Below, piece by piece: positions 24,374-32,907 of a stretch of DNA of 64,000 nt (its first letter is position 1; each line of letters opens with the position of its first letter). The translations under genes were made by a program, and so were the position numbers. Source of the DNA: Streptomyces sp. NBC_00568 (GTDB lineage: Bacteria > Actinomycetota > Actinomycetes > Streptomycetales > Streptomycetaceae); contig NZ_JAPENW010000001.1 of NCBI RefSeq assembly GCF_026341855.1, forward strand, positions 2,967,001 to 3,031,000, written 5' to 3'. The notes below the pieces were generated by a model. The model had not been told where the DNA came from. It ran no database searches and saw nothing but the letters and a program-made list of their open reading frames with translations.

Positions 24374-25672
24374 CTAGGCCGGCACGTGCACGGTCTCCAC
24401 CCGGCTGGCCACCAGCCGCTCCCGCTCCCGGCGGGCCGCCTGCTTCCGCAGCCGGAAGATCTGGCTCAGCCCGGCCGCCTGGAGCACGAACACGGCGGAG
24501 AAGGCGACCCGGTAGTTGTCGTCGGTGGCGTCGAGCAGCAGACCGATGGCCAGCAGCGTCGTCATCGAGGCGACGAAACCACCCATGTTGGTGATCCCGG
24601 ACGCGGTTCCCTGACGCTCCGGCGGATTCGCCGGCCGTGCGAAGTCGAAGCCGATCATCGAGGCCGGCCCGCAGGCCCCGAGCACCGTGCACAGCACGAC
24701 CAGCACCCACATCGGCGCGTGCTCGCCGGGGTACACCAGCACTCCGGCCCACACGACCGCCGTCGCCGCGACCGTGCCCAGCGCCAGCGGCAGCCGTGCC
24801 GCGTGGTGCCGGGCGACGATCTGCCCGTACACGAGCCCGACGACCATGTTGGACAGGACGACGAGCGTCAGCAGCTCACCGGCCGTGGCCCGCGCAAGCC
24901 CCTGCGCCTGGACGAGGAACGGCAGCCCCCACAGCAGCAGGAACACCATCGCCGGGAACTGCGTGGTGAAGTGCACCCACAGACCGAGCCGGGTGCCGGG
25001 TTCCCGCCAGGAAGCGGTGATCTGCCGCCGGACGTAGGCGGCGCCCCGGTGCGGGAACGGCTCCGGTTCGTGGCCCTCGGGGTGGTCCTTCAGGAACAAC
25101 AGCAGGAGGACGAGGACGACCACACCTGCGGCCGCGCTTCCGGCGAACGCCGTGGTCCAGCCCACTCCGTGCAGCAGCCGTGCGATCACGAGCGTCGAGA
25201 CGAGGTTGCCCGCCATGCCGACCAGACCCGCGAGTTGCGCGACGAGCGGCCCGCGCCGGGCGGGGAACCAGCGGGTGCCGAGCCGCAGCACGCTGATGAA
25301 CGTCATCGCGTCGCCGCAGCCCAGCAGGCCGCGCGAGGTGAGCGCCATGCCGTACGACGAGGAGAACGCGAAGCCCAGTTGCCCCGCCGTGAACAGCACC
25401 ACGCCGATGGTCAGCACCCTCTTGGTGCCGAGCCGGTCGACCAGCAGCCCGACCGGTATCTGCATGCCCGCGTAGACGAGGAGTTGGAGGATGGAGAACG
25501 TGGACAGGGCGGAGGCGCCGACGTGGAATCGGTCCGCCGCGTCGAGCCCGGCCACCCCCAACGACGTACGGAAGATCACCGCGACGAAGTAGACGGAGAC
25601 GCCGATGCCCCAGACGGCGATCGCGCGCCGGCCGCCGGGCGGATCGCCGGGCAGGGTGGCCGAGGAGCTCAT
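24374..25672 (-). CDS. MFS transporter
   Basis: A 432-residue major facilitator with about 12 hydrophobic segments. It has the MFS motif-A-like loop VGLLVDRLGTKRVLTIG between TM2 and TM3, and a long cytoplasmic central loop (LKDHPEGHEPEPFPHRGAAYV). The overall pattern (RTSLGVAGLDAADRFHVGASALSTFSILQLLVYAGMQIP at the start) fits ACS/OPA-like or nitrate/glycerol-3-phosphate-like porters. Substrate is unknown. Its ATG overlaps the stop of the upstream GntR gene by 4 bp, so the two form a translationally coupled operon in which the regulator probably controls the transporter. Confidence 0.92.
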   Translation of the reverse strand: MSSSATLPGDPPGGRRAIAVWGIGVSVYFVAVIFRTSLGVAGLDAADRFHVGASALSTFSILQLLVYAGMQIPVGLLVDRLGTKRVLTIGVVLFTAGQLGFAFSSSYGMALTSRGLLGCGDAMTFISVLRLGTRWFPARRGPLVAQLAGLVGMAGNLVSTLVIARLLHGVGWTTAFAGSAAAGVVVLVLLLLFLKDHPEGHEPEPFPHRGAAYVRRQITASWREPGTRLGLWVHFTTQFPAMVFLLLWGLPFLVQAQGLARATAGELLTLVVLSNMVVGLVYGQIVARHHAARLPLALGTVAATAVVWAGVLVYPGEHAPMWVLVVLCTVLGACGPASMIGFDFARPANPPERQGTASGITNMGGFVASMTTLLAIGLLLDATDDNYRVAFSAVFVLQAAGLSQIFRLRKQAARRERERLVASRVETVHVPA

Positions 25673-26343
25673 CGGACCTCGCCCCGCGCCAGGTTGGAGA
25701 ACCAGCTGACGTGTCCGTGGATGAGATCGACGACCGCGTCGGCGTCGCCGGAACGCAGTGCCTGGAGGATCTGCTCGTGCTCGACGAGCGTCTTGGTGAT
25801 CCGGTCGGGGTGCGCGTGCATCACGGCGACCCCCATCCTCAACTGCCGGTCGCGGAGCTGGTCGTAGAGCCGGGAGAGGATCTCGTTTCCGCCGCTGCGG
25901 ACGATCTCGGCGTGGAAGCAGCGGTCGGTGACGGCGGCGGCGGCCAGATCTCCGGCGGCGGCCTGCTCCTTCTGCCGGGCCAGCAGTTCTTCGAGGCGGA
26001 CCAGGAGCTGCGGCGAGGCCGGTACGGCCTTGCGCGCGGCGTGCTCCTCGACGAGCTGGCGGGTCTCGACCACGTCCGCGATCTCCTGGGCGGAGACCGG
26101 CAGGACGAGCGCGCCCTTCTTCGGGTAGAGCCTGATGAGTCCTTCGACCTCGAGGCGGAGCAGCGCCTCACGGACCGGGGTGCGCGACACCCCCACGGCG
26201 TCGGCGAGTTCGCCCTCGGTAAGGAGGGTCCCGCCCTCGTAACGGCGTTCCAGGACACCCTGCTTGACGTGTGCGTAGACGCGGTCGGCGGCGGGCGGCT
26301 GCTTCACGGGAGGTCGCACCGGCGCGGGCGGGGCTGAAGGCAT
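25669..26343 (-). CDS. GntR-family (FadR-like) transcriptional regulator
   Basis: A 224-residue regulator. A winged helix-turn-helix is at residues ~18-85 (VYAHVKQGVLERRYEGGTLL, EGELADAVGVSRTPVREALLRLEVEGLI). An FCD/FadR-C all-helical effector domain follows, with metal-site residues in VETRQLVEEHAARKA, DRCFHAEIVRSGGN and LVEHEQILQALRSGDADAV. I use the ATG at 26343 (MPSAPPAPVRPPVKQ); longer in-frame starts lack support. It is coupled to the MFS gene by an ATGA overlap. The effector is probably the transporter's substrate, an inference. Confidence 0.92.
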   Translation of the reverse strand: MPSAPPAPVRPPVKQPPAADRVYAHVKQGVLERRYEGGTLLTEGELADAVGVSRTPVREALLRLEVEGLIRLYPKKGALVLPVSAQEIADVVETRQLVEEHAARKAVPASPQLLVRLEELLARQKEQAAAGDLAAAAVTDRCFHAEIVRSGGNEILSRLYDQLRDRQLRMGVAVMHAHPDRITKTLVEHEQILQALRSGDADAVVDLIHGHVSWFSNLARGEVR

Positions 26344-26545
26344 GCGCACATCATAGATACAACACGTACCCATGCCTTGAGTCATTTCAGCATGCGGACC
26401 CCAACTCCCTCTCGATGTAACCCACGTCACATAACTTTCATCCCTTCGCCGTACATCCCTTTGCGCGCCCCGGGAGTCCGTACGTGAGACGGCACTGCCA
26501 TGTGTCGTTCTCCCAGGGGCATTTCGCGCATACGGAGCGTTCATT

Positions 26546-27445
26546 TTGATTACCGGCATTAAGGGCACGCGTTTCCGCAGGGCCGCCGCTGTGACCCTCA
26601 CGACCGGCGCCGTGCTGGCCGCCGGCGGCTTCGGCGCCGCTCCCGCGGGCGCCGTTGCCACGCCCACCATCGCCGCCAAGGGCGGCTATGTGATGAACAA
26701 CGGGACCGGTTCGACCCTCTACAAGAAGGCCGCGGACACCCGGCTTTCCACCGGCTCCACCACGAAGATCATGACGGCCAAGGTGGTGCTCGCTCAGCCG
26801 AACCTGAACCTGGACGCCAAGGTCACGGTCTCGAGCGCGTACAGCAACTACATCGTCGACAACGGTTACCTCTCTTCGGCGAAGCTGATCGTCGGCGACA
26901 AAGTCACCGTCCGCCAGCTGCTCTACGGGCTGATGCTGCCGTCCGGCTGCGACGCGGCGTACGCGCTCGCCGACAAGTTCGGCTCGGGCACGACGCGCGC
27001 CGCCCGCGTGAAGTCGTTCATCGGCAAGATGAACTCCGCCGCGACGAGCCTGCACCTGACGAACACGCACTTCGACTCGTTCGACGGCGTCGGCCACGGC
27101 GCGAACTACTCGACGCCGCGCGACCTGACGAAGATCGCCAGCAGTGCCATGAAGAACTCCACGTTCAAGACGATCGTGAAGACCCAGAACACCAAGCAGA
27201 AGGTGACGACCAAGAGTGGCGGCTACCGCTACTACTCGTGGGAGAACACCAACAAGCCCCTGCTGAGCGGCTACAGCGGCACGATCGGTGTCAAGACCGG
27301 CTCGGGCCCCGAGGCGAAGTACTGCCTCGTCTTCGCCGCCACCCGCAACGGCAAGACGGTCATCGGCACGGTGCTCGCCTCCACGTCGATCTCCGCTCGC
27401 ACGTCGGACGCGAAGAAGCTGCTGAACTACGGCTTCGCCAGCTGA
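26546..27445 (+). CDS. D-alanyl-D-alanine carboxypeptidase (S11 family), TTG start
   Basis: A 299-residue exported penicillin-binding-type carboxypeptidase. The N-terminus is a signal peptide (RFRRAAAVTLTTGAVLAAGG, cleavage near AGA-VA). The active-site SxxK is STTK in LSTGSTTKIMTAKVV, and the KTG motif is in GTIGVKTGSG. The second motif reads SGC (LMLPSGCDAAYALADKF) in place of the usual SGN. It trims D-Ala from cell-wall pentapeptides, if active. No ATG precedes the signal peptide; the TTG at 26546 with GGAG 8 bp upstream is the best start. The C-terminal membrane-anchor domain of many DacA proteins is absent. The 26344-26545 gap holds only promoters. Confidence 0.92.
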   Translation: MITGIKGTRFRRAAAVTLTTGAVLAAGGFGAAPAGAVATPTIAAKGGYVMNNGTGSTLYKKAADTRLSTGSTTKIMTAKVVLAQPNLNLDAKVTVSSAYSNYIVDNGYLSSAKLIVGDKVTVRQLLYGLMLPSGCDAAYALADKFGSGTTRAARVKSFIGKMNSAATSLHLTNTHFDSFDGVGHGANYSTPRDLTKIASSAMKNSTFKTIVKTQNTKQKVTTKSGGYRYYSWENTNKPLLSGYSGTIGVKTGSGPEAKYCLVFAATRNGKTVIGTVLASTSISARTSDAKKLLNYGFAS

Positions 27446-27450
27446 GGCAC

Positions 27451-27509
27451 CCGGAAACGCGAAAGGGGCCTGCCGCGCATCGCGCGGCAGGCCCCTTTCG
27501 CGTTTCCGG
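27451..27509. terminator. 28-bp perfect stem, bidirectional terminator
   Basis: 27451-27478 is perfectly complementary to 27482-27509 around a 3-nt loop. The A-rich 5' arm and T-rich 3' arm (GCGAAAGGGG / CCCCTTTCGC) make it usable in both directions. It sits between the convergent carboxypeptidase gene (stop 27445) and the first bkd operon (last stop 27540). Confidence 0.85.
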
Positions 27510-27539
27510 GCCGGACTCAGAGCCCTCCGGCCGACCGGC

Positions 27540-29000
27540 TCAGGCCCAGGTGATCAGCCGCTTGGGCTGCTCCAGGACGGCGGCGGTGTCGGCCAGGACC
27601 CTGGAGCCGAGCTCGCCGTCGACCAGGCGGTGGTCGAAGGAGAGCGCCAGCGTGGTGACCTGACGGGGCTTGACCTTGCCCTTGTGGACCCAGGGCTGGA
27701 GCTTGATGGCACCGACCGCGAGGATCGAGGACTCGCCGGGGTTGAGGATCGGCGTGCCCGTGTCGACGCCGAAGACGCCGACGTTGGTGATCGTCACCGT
27801 GCCGCCCGACATCGCGGCCGGCGAGGTCTTGCCCTCGCGGGCCGTGGCCACGAGTTCGCCCAGCGACTCGGCCAGCTGCGGCAGGGTCTTGGTGTGGGCG
27901 TCCTTGATGTTCGGCACGATCAGGCCGCGCGGGGTGGCGGCGGCGATGCCCAGGTTCACATAGTGCTTCTGGACGATCTCCTGGTTGGCCTCGTCCCACG
28001 ACGCGTTGACGGCCGGGTTGCGCTTGATCGCGACCAGCAGTGCCTTGGCGACGAGCAGCAGCGGATTCACCCGAAGCCCCTGCATGTCCTTGTCCTGCTT
28101 GAGCTCCTCGACCAGACGCATCGTGCGCGTCACGTCGACCGTCACGAACTCGGTGACGTGCGGCGCGGTGAACGCCGAGCCCACCATCGCGGTGGCGATC
28201 GCCTTGCGGACACCCTTGACCGGGATCCGGGTCTCGCGCGCGCCGTCGTACGACGCGGCCGGAGCCGGCGCCTGCGGCTGGACGGGGGCCGGGGCCTCCT
28301 GCGGGACCGGGGCGGCGACCGGAGCCGGAGCCTGTGCCGGGGCCGCGGCCGCGTGCACGTCCTCCCGCGTGATGATGCCGTCCGGGCCCGACGGGGTGAC
28401 CGTCGCCAGGTCGACCCCGAGGTCCTTGGCCAGCTTGCGGACCGGGGGCTTGGCGAGGGGCCGCTGCTGGACGGCGTGCCCGTGGCCGTTGAGCTCGCCC
28501 TGGATCGCGGTGGCCGCGTACAGCGTCTCGCTCTGCTGCGCCGGGACCTCGGCGCCCTTGCGGGGACGGCGCTTGGTGGAGGACTCCGCCACGCCGTACC
28601 CGACGAGGACCGGCTTGCGGCCCTCGGGCTTGGCCTCCTCCTCGGGGGCCGCCTCCGCCACGGGAGCGGCGGGTGCGGCGGGGACAGCGGGTGCCTGCGC
28701 GGCGGCGGGGGCGGCCTGCGCGGGCGCCGCGCCACCGGACACGTCCACCGCGATGATCACCTGGCCGACGTCCACCGTCGTGCCCTCGGGGAAGTGGAGC
28801 TCGGCCACCACACCGTTGAACGGGATCGGCAGTTCCACCGCGGCCTTGGCGGTCTCGACCTCGCAGACCACCTGGCCGTCGGTGACCGTGTCACCGACCT
28901 GGACGTACCACTTGAGGATCTCCGCCTCGGTGAGTCCCTCGCCCACGTCGGGCATCTTGAACTCGCGGAGTCCCGACGCGTTCTCAGTCATCGTCGTCAC
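27540..29000 (-). CDS. bkdC: branched-chain 2-oxoacid dehydrogenase E2 (dihydrolipoyl acyltransferase), copy 1
   Basis: A 486-residue E2. The N-terminal lipoyl domain has the modified Lys in VETAKAAVELPIPFNG. An Ala/Pro-rich linker follows, then a peripheral-subunit-binding domain (VRKLAKDLGVDLATVTPSGPDGIITRED), a second Pro/Ala linker, and the catalytic acyltransferase domain ending in LALSFDHRLVDGELG with the active-site His and Asp. It transfers acyl groups from lipoyl-lysine to CoA. A GTG at 29000 with GAGGAG 6 bp upstream is the best start; ATG at 28991 is an alternative. It is third in the minus-strand operon bkdA-bkdB-bkdC, 10 bp after bkdB. Specificity (branched-chain versus pyruvate) is inferred. 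Confidence 0.93.
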   Translation of the reverse strand: MTTMTENASGLREFKMPDVGEGLTEAEILKWYVQVGDTVTDGQVVCEVETAKAAVELPIPFNGVVAELHFPEGTTVDVGQVIIAVDVSGGAAPAQAAPAAAQAPAVPAAPAAPVAEAAPEEEAKPEGRKPVLVGYGVAESSTKRRPRKGAEVPAQQSETLYAATAIQGELNGHGHAVQQRPLAKPPVRKLAKDLGVDLATVTPSGPDGIITREDVHAAAAPAQAPAPVAAPVPQEAPAPVQPQAPAPAASYDGARETRIPVKGVRKAIATAMVGSAFTAPHVTEFVTVDVTRTMRLVEELKQDKDMQGLRVNPLLLVAKALLVAIKRNPAVNASWDEANQEIVQKHYVNLGIAAATPRGLIVPNIKDAHTKTLPQLAESLGELVATAREGKTSPAAMSGGTVTITNVGVFGVDTGTPILNPGESSILAVGAIKLQPWVHKGKVKPRQVTTLALSFDHRLVDGELGSRVLADTAAVLEQPKRLITWA

Positions 29001-29010
29001 GACTCTCTCC

Positions 29011-29991
29011 TCAGTACGCCAGCGAGCGGTCGACGGCGTCGAGCACGCGGTCCAGGCCCGGAAGGTACTCGTCCTCCAGGCGGGCCGGCGGGTACGGGGC
29101 GTGATAGCCGCCGACCCGCAGAACGGGCGCCTCCAGGTGGTAGAAGCACCGCTCGGTGATGCGGGCCGCGATCTCCGCGCCCGTCCCGAGGAACACCGGG
29201 GCCTCGTGCACCACGACCAGGCGGCGGGTCCTCTCGACCGAGGCCTGGATGGAATCGAAGTCGATGGGGGACATCGAGCGCAGGTCCAGGACCTCGATCG
29301 ACTTGCCCTCCTCCTGGGCGGCCGCGGCGGCCTCCAGGCAGACCTTCACCATCGGGCCGTACGCGACCAGGGTGAGGTCGCTGCCCTCGCGCGCCACCCG
29401 TGCCTTGTGCAGCGGGCCGGGGATGGCGTCCTTGTTGACCTCGGCCTTGTCCCAGTAGCGGCGCTTGGGCTCGAAGAAGATCACCGGGTCGTCGCTCTGG
29501 ATGGCCTGCTGCATCATCCAGTAGGCGTCGCCGGCGTTCGACGGGGAGACCACCTTCAGGCCCGCCACGTGCGCGAACAGCGCCTCGGGCGACTCCGAGT
29601 GGTGCTCGACGGCGCCGATGCCGCCGCCGTACGGGATGCGGATGACGACGGGGAGCTTGATCTTGCCCAGGGCCCGCGCGTGCATCTTCGCGAGCTGGGT
29701 GACGATCTGGTCGTACGCGGGGAAGACGAAACCGTCGAACTGGATCTCCACGACCGGGCGGTAGCCGCGCAGGGCCAGGCCGATCGCGGTGCCGACGATG
29801 CCGGACTCGGCGAGCGGGGTGTCGATGACCCGCTCCTCGCCGAAGTCCTTCTGGAGACCGTCGGTGACCCGGAAGACACCGCCGAGCTTGCCGACGTCCT
29901 CGCCCATGATGAGGACCTTGGGGTCGGCGTCGAGCGCCGTGCGCAGCGATTCGTTGATCGCCTTGGCCAGCGCCATCTTTTCCGTCGCCAT
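29011..29991 (-). CDS. bkdB: 2-oxoacid dehydrogenase E1 beta subunit, copy 1
   Basis: A 326-residue transketolase-like E1 beta subunit. It begins MATEKMALAKAINESLRTAL and shows the family blocks MGEDVGKLGGVFRVTDGL, ERVIDTPLAESGIVGTAIG, IRIPYGGGIGAVEHHSES (active-site His pair region) and a C-terminal transketolase domain with EVLDLRSMSPID and VHEAPVFLGTGAEIAA. With E1 alpha it forms the alpha2beta2 thiamine-diphosphate decarboxylase of the complex. The ATG at 29991 lies 2 bp after the stop of bkdA, so the operon is translationally tight. Confidence 0.95.
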   Translation of the reverse strand: MATEKMALAKAINESLRTALDADPKVLIMGEDVGKLGGVFRVTDGLQKDFGEERVIDTPLAESGIVGTAIGLALRGYRPVVEIQFDGFVFPAYDQIVTQLAKMHARALGKIKLPVVIRIPYGGGIGAVEHHSESPEALFAHVAGLKVVSPSNAGDAYWMMQQAIQSDDPVIFFEPKRRYWDKAEVNKDAIPGPLHKARVAREGSDLTLVAYGPMVKVCLEAAAAAQEEGKSIEVLDLRSMSPIDFDSIQASVERTRRLVVVHEAPVFLGTGAEIAARITERCFYHLEAPVLRVGGYHAPYPPARLEDEYLPGLDRVLDAVDRSLAY

Positions 29992-29993
29992 GG

Positions 29994-31220
29994 CTACTTG
30001 CCCTCCCCTGCGTCCGCGAACGACGCCTGGTAGGCGGCGAACTGGGCGCGCTCCTCGTCGACGAGCGCGTGCCCGTCCGCGTACACGTTCTCGAAGATGG
30101 CCATGTGGTCCGGGTCCGGCATGGCCCGTACGACCTCGCGTACTCGTTTGCCCAACGCTTCGCTCTCGGTCTCGAGTTCCGCGAAGAATGCCTCGTCCGC
30201 GTACTTCGTCGACTCGAGGTACGCCCGCAGGCGCAGGATCGGGTCCTTCGCCTCCCAGGCCTCGCGCTCCTCGTCGGCCCGGTACTTGGTCGGGTCGTCG
30301 GAGGTGGTGTGCGCGCCCATGCGGTAGGTGTACGCCTCCACCAGGGTGGGGCCCTCGCCGTTGCGGGCCCGCTCCAGCGCCCAGCGGGTCACCGCGAGGC
30401 TGGCGAGCACGTCGTTGCCGTCCACGCGCACACCGGGGAAGCCGAAGCCCTGCGCGCGCTGGTACAGCGGCACGCGCATCTGGCGCTCGGTCGGCTCGGA
30501 GATCGCCCACTGGTTGTTCTGGCAGAAGAACACCACGGGAGCGTTGTAGACCGCCCCGAAGTTGAAGGCCTCCAGGACGTCGCCCTGGCTGGAGGCGCCG
30601 TCACCGAAGTACGCGATCACGGCCGAGTCGGCGCCGTCCTTGGCGATGCCCATGGCATAGCCGGTGGCGTGCAGCGTCTGCGAGCCGATGACGATCGTGT
30701 ACAGGTGGAAGTTGTTGCTGTTCGGGTCCCAGCCGCCGTTGTTCACGCCCCGGAACATGCCGAGCAGGTTGGTCGGGTCGACACCGCGGCACCAGGCGAC
30801 GCCGTGCTCGCGGTAGGTCGGGAAGACGTAGTCGTCGTCGCGCGTGGCGCGGCCGGAACCGATCTGCGCGGCCTCCTGGCCGAGCATCGAGGCCCACAGC
30901 CCCAGCTCGCCCTGGCGCTGCAGGGAGGTGGCCTCCGCGTCGAAGCGGCGGCTCAGGACCATGTCCCGGTACAGGCCGCGCAGCTCCTCGGGGGTGATGT
31001 CGGCGACGTACGGGTCGTACGTGGCGTCCTTGACCCGCTTGCCTTCCGGGGTCAGCAGCTGAACGAGCTCCGGCTCGCCGCCCGTCGCCCCGGGCGACTT
31101 CCTGGCGGGTGCGGTGCGCTTGCTCGCGGCGCTCTTGGTACCGGTCGTACTGGCGCTCGCCGCGCTCTTCGTACCGGCGCTGCGTCGCGGCTTGCGCGCG
31201 GCAGTGCTCTCCACGGTCAC
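29994..31220 (-). CDS. bkdA: 2-oxoacid dehydrogenase E1 alpha subunit, copy 1
   Basis: A 408-residue E1 alpha. The catalytic part carries the thiamine-diphosphate motif FGDGASSQGDVLEAFNFG...CQNNQWAIS and the phosphorylation-loop-like region YRMGAHTTSDDPTKYR. The first ~55 residues are a lysine/alanine/threonine-rich extension (TKSAASKRTAPARKSPG) absent from the second copy. GTG start at 31220 with GGAGGAG 6 bp upstream; the frame is open to 31394 but lacks a better start. The complex oxidatively decarboxylates branched 2-oxoacids to acyl-CoA used for catabolism and branched fatty-acid primers. First gene of bkdABC copy 1; E3 is not in this window. Confidence 0.94.
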   Translation of the reverse strand: MTVESTAARKPRRSAGTKSAASASTTGTKSAASKRTAPARKSPGATGGEPELVQLLTPEGKRVKDATYDPYVADITPEELRGLYRDMVLSRRFDAEATSLQRQGELGLWASMLGQEAAQIGSGRATRDDDYVFPTYREHGVAWCRGVDPTNLLGMFRGVNNGGWDPNSNNFHLYTIVIGSQTLHATGYAMGIAKDGADSAVIAYFGDGASSQGDVLEAFNFGAVYNAPVVFFCQNNQWAISEPTERQMRVPLYQRAQGFGFPGVRVDGNDVLASLAVTRWALERARNGEGPTLVEAYTYRMGAHTTSDDPTKYRADEEREAWEAKDPILRLRAYLESTKYADEAFFAELETESEALGKRVREVVRAMPDPDHMAIFENVYADGHALVDEERAQFAAYQASFADAGEGK

Positions 31221-31451
31221 GTGTGCTCCTCCGTCGGTCCGGCCCCCGGGGTTGCCGGCAGGCTGGGGTCCCCCTCGCTCGCTGTTTGAGCTCGGGGGGC
31301 GGCTCGCCTGTTCCGGCACCCGTGCACGGGGTGGGTGCCACTCGGCCGGGAACAGGCGTGACAGGTGCCCCGGCGAGCGCCCTGCAACAGTCACGTTACC
31401 CAGTGCTTCACAATTCTGTGAAACCCCTCCTGACCTGCGATTTTGATAGGA

Positions 31452-31477
31452 AATCCAAGTACTTCGGAAGTTGGATT
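31452..31477. promoter_or_regulatory. inverted repeat in the bkd/response-regulator divergent region
   Basis: AATCCA (31452-31457) and ACTT (31461-31464) pair with AAGT (31468-31471) and TGGATT (31472-31477) around CGG, with a 3-nt bulge. It lies in an AT-rich patch 232 bp upstream of bkdA and 132 bp upstream of the response-regulator start. It is a candidate operator for either gene or a leader hairpin of the regulator transcript. The remainder of 31221-31608 shows no gene. Confidence 0.45.
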
Positions 31478-31608
31478 ACCTACTAGATCGAGCGGGTCGG
31501 GAACAGTCGCTGGTCACAGCACTGGTCACAGCCTTGCAGGGGGCCGGAACACCGGCACGTTATCCCGGGCACCCCTGGCACGGGAAGAGTTCACCTGGGG
31601 CAATGCCC

Positions 31609-32298
31609 ATGATCGTGTGTGACACTGACAGCGTGCGTGAAAACGGGAAAATCACCGTATTCCTCCTCGATGACCACGAAGTCGTCCGCCGCGGAGTCCA
31701 CGAACTTCTCTCCTTCGAGGACGACATCGAAGTGGTCGGTGAGGCCGGCACGGCGGCCGACGCACTGGTCCGGATCCCGGCCACCCGCCCGGACGTGGCC
31801 GTCCTGGACGTGCGCCTCCCGGACGGCAGCGGGGTGGAGGTCTGCCGCGAGATCCGCTCCGGCGACGACGCCGTCAAATGCTTGATGCTCACCTCGTACG
31901 CCGACGACGAGGCCCTCTTCGACGCGATCATGGCGGGCGCGTCGGGCTATGTCCTCAAGGACATCCGCGGCACCGAGCTGCTCGCGGCCGTACGGGACGT
32001 CGCGGCCGGGAAGTCCCTGCTCGACCCGGTGGCCACCGCCCGCGTCCTGGAGCGGCTGCGGGACGGGGGCGGCGCCAAGAGCGACGACAGGCTCGCCCGC
32101 CTCACCGATCAGGAACGCAAGATCCTCGACCTGATCGGCGAGGGGCTCACCAATCGCGTGATCGGAGAGCGACTGCACCTCGCCGAGAAAACGATCAAGA
32201 ATTACGTGTCGAGCCTGCTGTCCAAACTGGGAATGCAACGCCGGTCGCAGGCGGCGGCCTATGTGGCCCGTATCCAGGCGGAACAGCAGCACCACTGA
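31609..32298 (+). CDS. NarL/DevR-type response regulator (orphan)
   Basis: A 229-residue two-component regulator. The receiver domain (from KITVFLLDDHEVVRRGVHELL) has the acidic pair DD, the phosphorylation Asp in VAVLDVRLPDGSG, the Thr in LMLTSY and the Lys in GYVLKDIRG. The LuxR-type HTH is in LTDQERKILDLIGEGLTNRVIGERLHLAEKTIKNYVSSLLSKL. I prefer the ATG at 31609, which has GGGG at 8-bp spacing; a GTG at 31633 just before the receiver is possible. No histidine kinase gene is adjacent, so the partner kinase is elsewhere. It resembles DevR/OsdR-like dormancy regulators, whose promoters it may also bind (inference). Confidence 0.92.
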   Translation: MIVCDTDSVRENGKITVFLLDDHEVVRRGVHELLSFEDDIEVVGEAGTAADALVRIPATRPDVAVLDVRLPDGSGVEVCREIRSGDDAVKCLMLTSYADDEALFDAIMAGASGYVLKDIRGTELLAAVRDVAAGKSLLDPVATARVLERLRDGGGAKSDDRLARLTDQERKILDLIGEGLTNRVIGERLHLAEKTIKNYVSSLLSKLGMQRRSQAAAYVARIQAEQQHH

Positions 32299-32377
32299 AC
32301 GATTCGGGACTTTTGGCCCCTCTTCGGGGGGCGGGTGCCTCTTTTTCCCGTCCCGCCGGTGCCGGAGATTGGGCGGT

Positions 32378-32830
32378 ATGCCCATCGACGAACGCTCGAC
32401 GACCGAGCGGCCCGCCGAAGAAGAGCTCGCCGTGGAACTCATCGGCCGCGCCGACTACGGCCGGGTGGCCACCAGCATGCGCGCGCTGCCCTTCCTCGGC
32501 CTCGCCCGCCACATCGTGGTGGCCGGCCGCATCCTGCTGCGCATGCCCCGCGCCTGCGGATACCACCGCGCGTGCGCCGGCAGCGTCGTCGCGTACGGCA
32601 CCGACAACCTGGGCTCCGCGCGGCGGGGCGAGAGCCTGTGGACCGCGCAGGTCGTGGGCCAGTGCGAGCCCGTCGAGCCGACCGCCGCCGAACTGGAGCT
32701 CTTCGGTCCCGCGCCGCGGGTCGTGGACGGCGAGCCGTTCGAGCCGGTGTATCTCGGCATCGACCCCCAGTTCTCCAGCGTGCACTCCACGGACGGCGGC
32801 CAGGAACTCGGGCTCCGGCGCACCCGGTGA
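32378..32830 (+). CDS. pyridoxamine 5'-phosphate oxidase-like (split-barrel flavin) protein
   Basis: A 150-residue split beta-barrel protein. Visible blocks are RADYGRVATSMRALPFLGLA, HIVVAGRILLRMPRACGYHRACAGSVVAYGTDNL and ESLWTAQVVGQCEPVEPTAAE, the pattern of small actinobacterial PNPOx-like proteins that bind FMN, F420 or haem. Activity on pyridoxamine phosphate is unlikely; the substrate is unknown. ATG at 32378; the frame extends upstream to 32261 without a reason to use it. It lies 79 bp after the response regulator and may share its transcript. Confidence 0.82.
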   Translation: MPIDERSTTERPAEEELAVELIGRADYGRVATSMRALPFLGLARHIVVAGRILLRMPRACGYHRACAGSVVAYGTDNLGSARRGESLWTAQVVGQCEPVEPTAAELELFGPAPRVVDGEPFEPVYLGIDPQFSSVHSTDGGQELGLRRTR

Positions 32831-32849
32831 CCCGCGGCACGCCCAACGC

Positions 32850-32890
32850 CACGCGCGCGTGAAGCCCGTGGTGGGCCGCACGCGCGCGTG
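32850..32890. repeat. two copies of palindrome CACGCGCGCGTG
   Basis: The 12-bp alternating purine-pyrimidine palindrome occurs at 32850-32861 and 32879-32890. Each copy is self-complementary and the pair can also form a larger hairpin. It lies in the 110-bp gap between two convergent genes and may contribute to termination. Confidence 0.8.
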
Positions 32891-32907
32891 GGTGAGTGGG
32901 TGTGCCG

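Noticed and set aside
31471..31608. Longer N-terminus of the response regulator from 31471
   Set aside because: It would overlap the inverted repeat and has no homology to receiver domains.
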